Below are positions 5,135-8,569 of a DNA stretch of 8,569 nt, one piece after another; position 1 is the stretch's first letter; the number at the start of each line of letters is the position of its first letter. Source of the stretch: Halobacteriovoraceae bacterium (GTDB lineage: Bacteria > Bdellovibrionota > Bacteriovoracia > Bacteriovoracales > Bacteriovoracaceae). The DNA is taken from contig JABJPQ010000001.1 in assembly GCA_018663815.1 (NCBI GenBank), positions 1 to 8,569 of the forward strand. The letters are read 5' to 3'. Both the position numbers and the translations under genes were made by a program. Under the pieces are notes generated by a model, which saw only the letters and a list, made by a program, of their open reading frames with translations, did no database searches and was not told the DNA's origin.

Positions 5135-6784
5135 TTATATAGATTCAAAAATAGATTCAAATTTTCTTTCGAATCGCTCTAGTTGCTTCATCCTAAGCAG
5201 GGGGTGGGTGGAGGTATAGTCTTGGTATTGAAACATTATTGTGCATTCTATAAGGAAATCTATTTTCAGCCTAGATGAGCATGTGCCACTTTCCTCTTCT
5301 GTAAGTTGCATTGTTTCAAAAAGCTGATTTTGAGCAGTAACAATCTCATTTATAATTTTATTACTGATGCTATTGGCAATGACTTTGTCTGAGTCACTTT
5401 CAAGTAACTCAATCCATGCCAAAGTTTTTTTAACGGTTCGATCAAGTCTTTTAATAAGTCGATCCTCATCTGGCTGTAAATCTTTAGAGATATCACGTAA
5501 GCCCATAAGCGTACGATAACAGTACTTGCTTTCAAATAAAGATGGGTCCCCTTTCTCACGCATATACTTTTGTTCTTCATAGTTGTAAAAATCTGATTCT
5601 AAATCTACTTTTCTAGCGAGGCATTTCTTTGCATTTCTACTCTTTAGAATACGGTTAAAGGATTTGGATAGCTTGTCTTTATCAAACTTAAAGGAATAAT
5701 AATCTCGAACTCTATGAAAAATGAGATTTAGACGGTTTTTAAGTTCATTTTTAAAAGTAGTACATTTTCGAGCCACAATATTTATTTTTTGACCTTCATC
5801 TACATGAGATACGATTGAGAGGATCTCTCCTTTAGGAGTTACACGAAAATCATCAAGATATGTATCATTATGGAGCTTAAACTTAGCCTGAAATAAACCA
5901 AGGTTACTATTATAATTATATCTTTGTGCAGAATAACGATCATTTAATCTATTAAATAATTTAAAATCTTCATCAAAAGTATATACATCATGCTCAGATC
6001 TATATTTAGGGTTTTTAAAGCTGTATTCTTGGCAAGCCCATGTTTTTAGTGTTTTAATATTTGCCAAATCCGCTTCTGAGTTAAATATCGACTCGTAGTC
6101 GCTAACTATTTCTATTCTTTCTTCAAGGAAATTTTGAGTCGCTATCTCATTTTCTAGCAAAGTTAACTTAGATGAAATTGAGCTAAGATCCCACTCTTTT
6201 TTCATTAAACCTAAGTACTCGTGAAGAACTAAAGCTTTTTTAATTAAATAAGAATCTATTTGAGAAAAGCATTTACGATCTAATTCAATAATATTCACTT
6301 GATATTTATTGATGGCACATTTGAATTCAAATGAGTTATGTAATTCGAATTTCTGCTTTCGAAGGCCCTGGCCATGGGAATCATTATTAAACAAATATCC
6401 ATTTATTTCAGCAGTATCTAGCTTTTCTTTAAATTGTAAAAAGTCGAAGTCCCCTTTAAAAATACTTTGTCCGTAATTAGTAATGTCTGAATGTAATTGC
6501 CTTCCAATTAACGCGAATTCAATTGAATCAGGATCTCCGCCATGAGATCCGGTTCCATATTCTTTAGCCATAAAGGAATCTTGTAAATATCTTAGTTCTT
6601 CCTCTTCTTTAATAATATCTAAGGGTGCCTTGCTTTTCTTTGCTTCAAAAATATCTAAGGGTGTCTTGGGTTTCTCTTTTTTTATCAAAATAAAATCAAT
6701 TTTTTCAAATAAAGGGTTCATTTCTGCATGAGCAGAATTAAAAAAACTTAAAACAAGTATCAAATTTAAGATTATAAACTTCAC
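5135..6784 (-). CDS. Large exported protein of unknown function, second gene of a regulator-exported protein unit
   Basis: The start is GTG at 6784, overlapping the regulator's TGA by 4 bases (GTGA), with GGAG (minus strand of 6791-6794) 6 nt upstream. The 549-residue product has a Sec signal peptide (KFIILNLILVLSFFNSAHA, cleavage after Ala20). After a charged linker comes a short tandem repeat, K(T/A)PLDI at residues 40-46 and 52-57. Then come a SHGGDP turn (80-85) and a segment KALVLHEYLGLMKKEWD (183-199) with SSISSKL, which I associate with exported proteins of Bdellovibrio-like bacteria. It is HEYLG, not the HExxH zinc-protease motif. Residues about 245-345 look beta-rich and the C-terminal 200 are mostly helical and highly charged, with several Cys. 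No enzyme family is recognised. Likely periplasmic or secreted; function unknown. Confidence 0.8.
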   Translation of the reverse strand: MKFIILNLILVLSFFNSAHAEMNPLFEKIDFILIKKEKPKTPLDIFEAKKSKAPLDIIKEEEELRYLQDSFMAKEYGTGSHGGDPDSIEFALIGRQLHSDITNYGQSIFKGDFDFLQFKEKLDTAEINGYLFNNDSHGQGLRKQKFELHNSFEFKCAINKYQVNIIELDRKCFSQIDSYLIKKALVLHEYLGLMKKEWDLSSISSKLTLLENEIATQNFLEERIEIVSDYESIFNSEADLANIKTLKTWACQEYSFKNPKYRSEHDVYTFDEDFKLFNRLNDRYSAQRYNYNSNLGLFQAKFKLHNDTYLDDFRVTPKGEILSIVSHVDEGQKINIVARKCTTFKNELKNRLNLIFHRVRDYYSFKFDKDKLSKSFNRILKSRNAKKCLARKVDLESDFYNYEEQKYMREKGDPSLFESKYCYRTLMGLRDISKDLQPDEDRLIKRLDRTVKKTLAWIELLESDSDKVIANSISNKIINEIVTAQNQLFETMQLTEEESGTCSSRLKIDFLIECTIMFQYQDYTSTHPLLRMKQLERFERKFESIFESI

Positions 6785-7626
6785 GCTTTACTCCCACCTT
6801 TTTTATTGCAAGGGAAGAGGTAAGTTCCTAACTGGTAGACTTCTTTTCTTTCACCATCTTCAAGATAGATACAAAGATCATTTAAAAAACTTTCAATCAT
6901 TTTTTTGGCAACGCCCATCTTTTCTGGAGCAATCGCCATTGTCATACCTTGCATACTTCTTCTATCGTGTTCCACATTTTCAACAGCGGTCTTTGCCATT
7001 TCAAGCATTTCACATTGATATTTTTTTAGTCCTTCATTAGTAAGATTTTTATTTGAAGTCGTAATATACTCTTGGGTTTTTATATACTTCCCATCCAGTA
7101 GTTTTAACAATTTTGTAGAAACAAGCCTTTCTAGTGCATCAATAATTAGTTCTTCATCAACCCCAAGCTTCCCTGAAATCCATTTCGGGTCGGATTCAAA
7201 ATCACTCACAAACGTAAGCTCCATAATGGCATAGTGATACCATTTGGAAATGATTTCATAATTATCAATTGAAAAGGGTTCAAACTCAGTTTCTTCAATA
7301 ACATCTTCTTTTTCAGCAAGTGCGAGAGCAACAGATTTTACAAATTGTTGTTGCTCGATACGTTTAAAATTTAGAGCAGAAGACATTTTAACTGCAAGGG
7401 GAATACTTGGAGTTTTGAACCCATTCAATATTTGAGAAATACTTCCTGGGCTAACATTTAAATCTCTAGCAAATGCACGCATAGAATAGAGAGGATTTTT
7501 ATCTTGCTTCCTGGTTAAATAGGTTTTTAAAGTTAAAATGTAGTCTTCCATATTTAGTTCTAGCTCACAATGGCGGGGTTCTTTAGCAACAATTCTCTCA
7601 TTATTTATGAGCTGTTTCATTCTCAT
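6781..7626 (-). CDS. TIGR02147-family regulator (HTH plus DUF4423)
   Basis: The 281-residue protein matches the TIGR02147 family layout. An N-terminal helix-turn-helix spans about 48-86 (YSMRAFARDLNVSPGSISQILNG). It is followed by the DUF4423 region, about 123-273, with typical pieces: KWYHYAIMELTFVSDF, DPKWISGKLGV, ALERLVSTKLL, a TMAIAPEKM stretch and the C-terminal VYQLGTYLFP. It is probably a cytoplasmic DNA-binding regulator; the ligand or signal for this family is not established. ATG codons at 7626 and 7620 lack a good Shine-Dalgarno. A later ATG at residue 26 (MEDYILTLKTYL) keeps the HTH and is a possible start, so the first 25 residues are uncertain. It overlaps the downstream exported-protein gene by 4 bases, which suggests it controls that gene and itself. 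Confidence 0.88.
   Translation of the reverse strand: MRMKQLINNERIVAKEPRHCELELNMEDYILTLKTYLTRKQDKNPLYSMRAFARDLNVSPGSISQILNGFKTPSIPLAVKMSSALNFKRIEQQQFVKSVALALAEKEDVIEETEFEPFSIDNYEIISKWYHYAIMELTFVSDFESDPKWISGKLGVDEELIIDALERLVSTKLLKLLDGKYIKTQEYITTSNKNLTNEGLKKYQCEMLEMAKTAVENVEHDRRSMQGMTMAIAPEKMGVAKKMIESFLNDLCIYLEDGERKEVYQLGTYLFPCNKKGGSKA
6785..6794 (-). promoter_or_regulatory. Ribosome binding site that decides the GTG start at 6784
   Basis: On the minus strand GGTGGGAG lies near the end of the regulator gene, and its GGAG is 6 nt before GTG. No ATG in the right frame is nearby, and the signal peptide begins directly at this GTG, which supports the overlap start and translational coupling. Confidence 0.7.
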
Positions 7627-7748
7627 TGCAGCGATTACCGGCTCTGACTAAATTTTAGACACTAATAAAGTACTGAAATAATGGAAAGACAGATCTTCAA
7701 AACTTTTAAGTGGCTCTACTACTCGTTACCTGTTTCCTATAAAATACT

Positions 7749-7763
7749 TGTGATTATCTCACA
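7749..7763. promoter_or_regulatory. Candidate operator dyad between divergent genes
   Basis: TGTGA (7749-7753) and TCACA (7759-7763) form an inverted repeat with a 5-base spacer, 41 bases before the amidotransferase ATG. It resembles a CRP-type half-site pair, but CRP sites use a 6-base spacer, so the family of the binder is open. The 178-base divergent region (7627-7804) otherwise shows no confident promoter. A TATCTT at 7783-7788 could be a -10 box for the plus-strand gene. Confidence 0.3.
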
Positions 7764-7804
7764 CCCCATTCCCTAATCGCAATATCTTTGATAAACCTAC
7801 CCCC

Positions 7805-8545
7805 ATGAAAAAAATCTTAATTCTACAAATGCGCCCAGAGTGTGAAACAGCAAACGCTGAGTTCGAAGCTATTTTGAAAAAAGGTCAAATTGGTCACGAT
7901 CAAGTGGAGCGAATTCGGGTGGAACAGCTGCAAGTTAAGGAAATTGACCTTAATAAATATTGCGCGATTATTGCAGGAGGAAGTCCTTTTGATATCTCAA
8001 CACCTACCGCAGAGAAAACTTATATCCAAAAAGAAGTTGAAGCTTTCTTTCAAAAATTATTTGAAAAATTAATACCTGCAGACTTTCCTTTCTTCGGAGC
8101 CTGTTCAGGTAACGGCCTGTTAGGAAGTTATTGTGGAGTAAATATATCTTCAAGATACTCTGAACCAATTGGCCCAGTAGAAGTCAGCCTTACAGAAGCC
8201 GGCACGCAGGATGATCTACTTAAGGGACTTCCAATTAAGTTTACAACACTAGCTGGCCATAAGGAAGCTTGTGATGAACTTCCCAAAGAAGCGACCTTAT
8301 TAATTACATCCATTCCTTGTCCTGTGCAGATGTTTCGTCTTAAGAGTAATATTTACGCCACTCAATTTCATCCGGAAGCAGACGAAGAACAATTTAGTCT
8401 AAGAGTTGATATTTATAAAGATTATGGCTACTTTCGTCCTGAAGAGAGTGCCAAAATAAAATCAATTCTTAAGGATGTTGAAGTTCCTGAGTCTAATGAA
8501 ATTTTAAGGCGATTTGTTGCAAAATATAAAAGCTTTAGTCAGTAA
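7805..8545 (+). CDS. Stand-alone class I glutamine amidotransferase
   Basis: The 246-residue protein is a full-length class I (triad) glutamine amidotransferase domain. The nucleophile elbow is FFGACSGNGLLG with Cys100, and the His-Glu pair is in YATQFHPEAD (His189, Glu191). AGGSPFDIS (57-65) matches the oxyanion-strand region, and GHKEACDELP the usual substrate-side loop. The C-terminal DIYKDYGYFRPEE segment is typical of GMP-synthase-like free-standing members. It should hydrolyse glutamine (or a gamma-glutamyl compound) and pass ammonia to a partner, or act as a gamma-glutamyl hydrolase. No synthetase domain is fused and no partner lies in the window, so the substrate is unknown. The bases before the ATG (ACCTACCCCC) contain no Shine-Dalgarno. 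It diverges from the regulator gene and ends 24 bases before the window edge. Confidence 0.92.
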   Translation: MKKILILQMRPECETANAEFEAILKKGQIGHDQVERIRVEQLQVKEIDLNKYCAIIAGGSPFDISTPTAEKTYIQKEVEAFFQKLFEKLIPADFPFFGACSGNGLLGSYCGVNISSRYSEPIGPVEVSLTEAGTQDDLLKGLPIKFTTLAGHKEACDELPKEATLLITSIPCPVQMFRLKSNIYATQFHPEADEEQFSLRVDIYKDYGYFRPEESAKIKSILKDVEVPESNEILRRFVAKYKSFSQ

Positions 8546-8569
8546 CATCTTATAAAAATAATAAAATAC

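Noticed and set aside
5119..5139. TATAAG/CTTATA inverted repeat over the stop codon of the 549-residue protein gene as a terminator
   Set aside because: The stem is weak and AT-rich, and is not followed by a T-run.
5350..5580. 76-codon minus-strand open frame inside the exported-protein gene
   Set aside because: Alternative-frame shadow without ribosome site or recognisable protein features.
6209..6226. HEYLG of the 549-residue exported protein as a zinc-protease motif
   Set aside because: The second His of HExxH is absent (HEYLG), and no other metalloprotease feature is seen.
7890..8313. Two short open frames (7890-8072 plus, 8128-8313 minus) within the amidotransferase gene
   Set aside because: They overlap a gene with an intact catalytic triad and show no domain or ribosome site.

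Overview
The window is AT-rich bacterial DNA carrying parts or all of eight protein genes plus several non-coding elements. The best lineage clues are two. One is a TIGR02147-type regulator (HTH followed by DUF4423), a family expanded in Bdellovibrio-like bacteria and Fibrobacter. The other is a set of exported orphan proteins, one with a 'VLHEYLGL...SSISSKL' segment like those I associate with Bdellovibrionota. A low-GC relative of Bacteriovorax, Halobacteriovorax or Peredibacter is my best guess. This is inference from family knowledge, not a search result.

Layout. (1) At 1-701 (+) is the 3' part of a Fic-domain protein with a C-terminal winged-helix-like segment, cut by the window edge. 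(2) At 831-1358 and 1441-1767 (both -) are two small exported proteins of unknown function: one with a polyglutamine tract, one with four cysteines. (3) At 2000-3626 (-) is a complete hipBA-type toxin-antitoxin operon. Its genes overlap by 8 bases, and upstream lies a TATAAT box inside a cluster of TTAGTATC-like boxes. A perfect 17-bp direct repeat lies on each side of this operon (1901-1917 and 3853-3869). The hipA frame also stays open for 37 codons beyond its stop, through one copy of the repeat. (4) At 3997-4965 (-) is an orphan lipoprotein that appears to be built from two copies of a cysteine-containing domain, followed by a strong intrinsic terminator. (5) At 5135-7626 (-) is a two-gene unit, a TIGR02147 regulator overlapping by 4 bases a 549-residue exported protein that starts with GTG. 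(6) At 7805-8545 (+), divergent from that unit, is a stand-alone class I glutamine amidotransferase with an intact Cys-His-Glu triad.

How the genes fit together. The hipBA operon is a self-contained module in which HipB should neutralise HipA and repress the operon. The regulator and exported-protein pair probably forms a second unit. The small exported proteins and the lipoprotein look like surface or periplasmic accessory genes. Two of them share an identically placed GTGAGCA element 8 nt upstream of the Shine-Dalgarno sequence, hinting at shared control. I see no rRNA, intact tRNA, CRISPR array, transposase or integrase. The most unusual items are the repeat-bounded hipBA cassette with its post-stop open frame, the duplicated-domain lipoprotein, the shared leader motif, and the coupled regulator/exported-protein unit.
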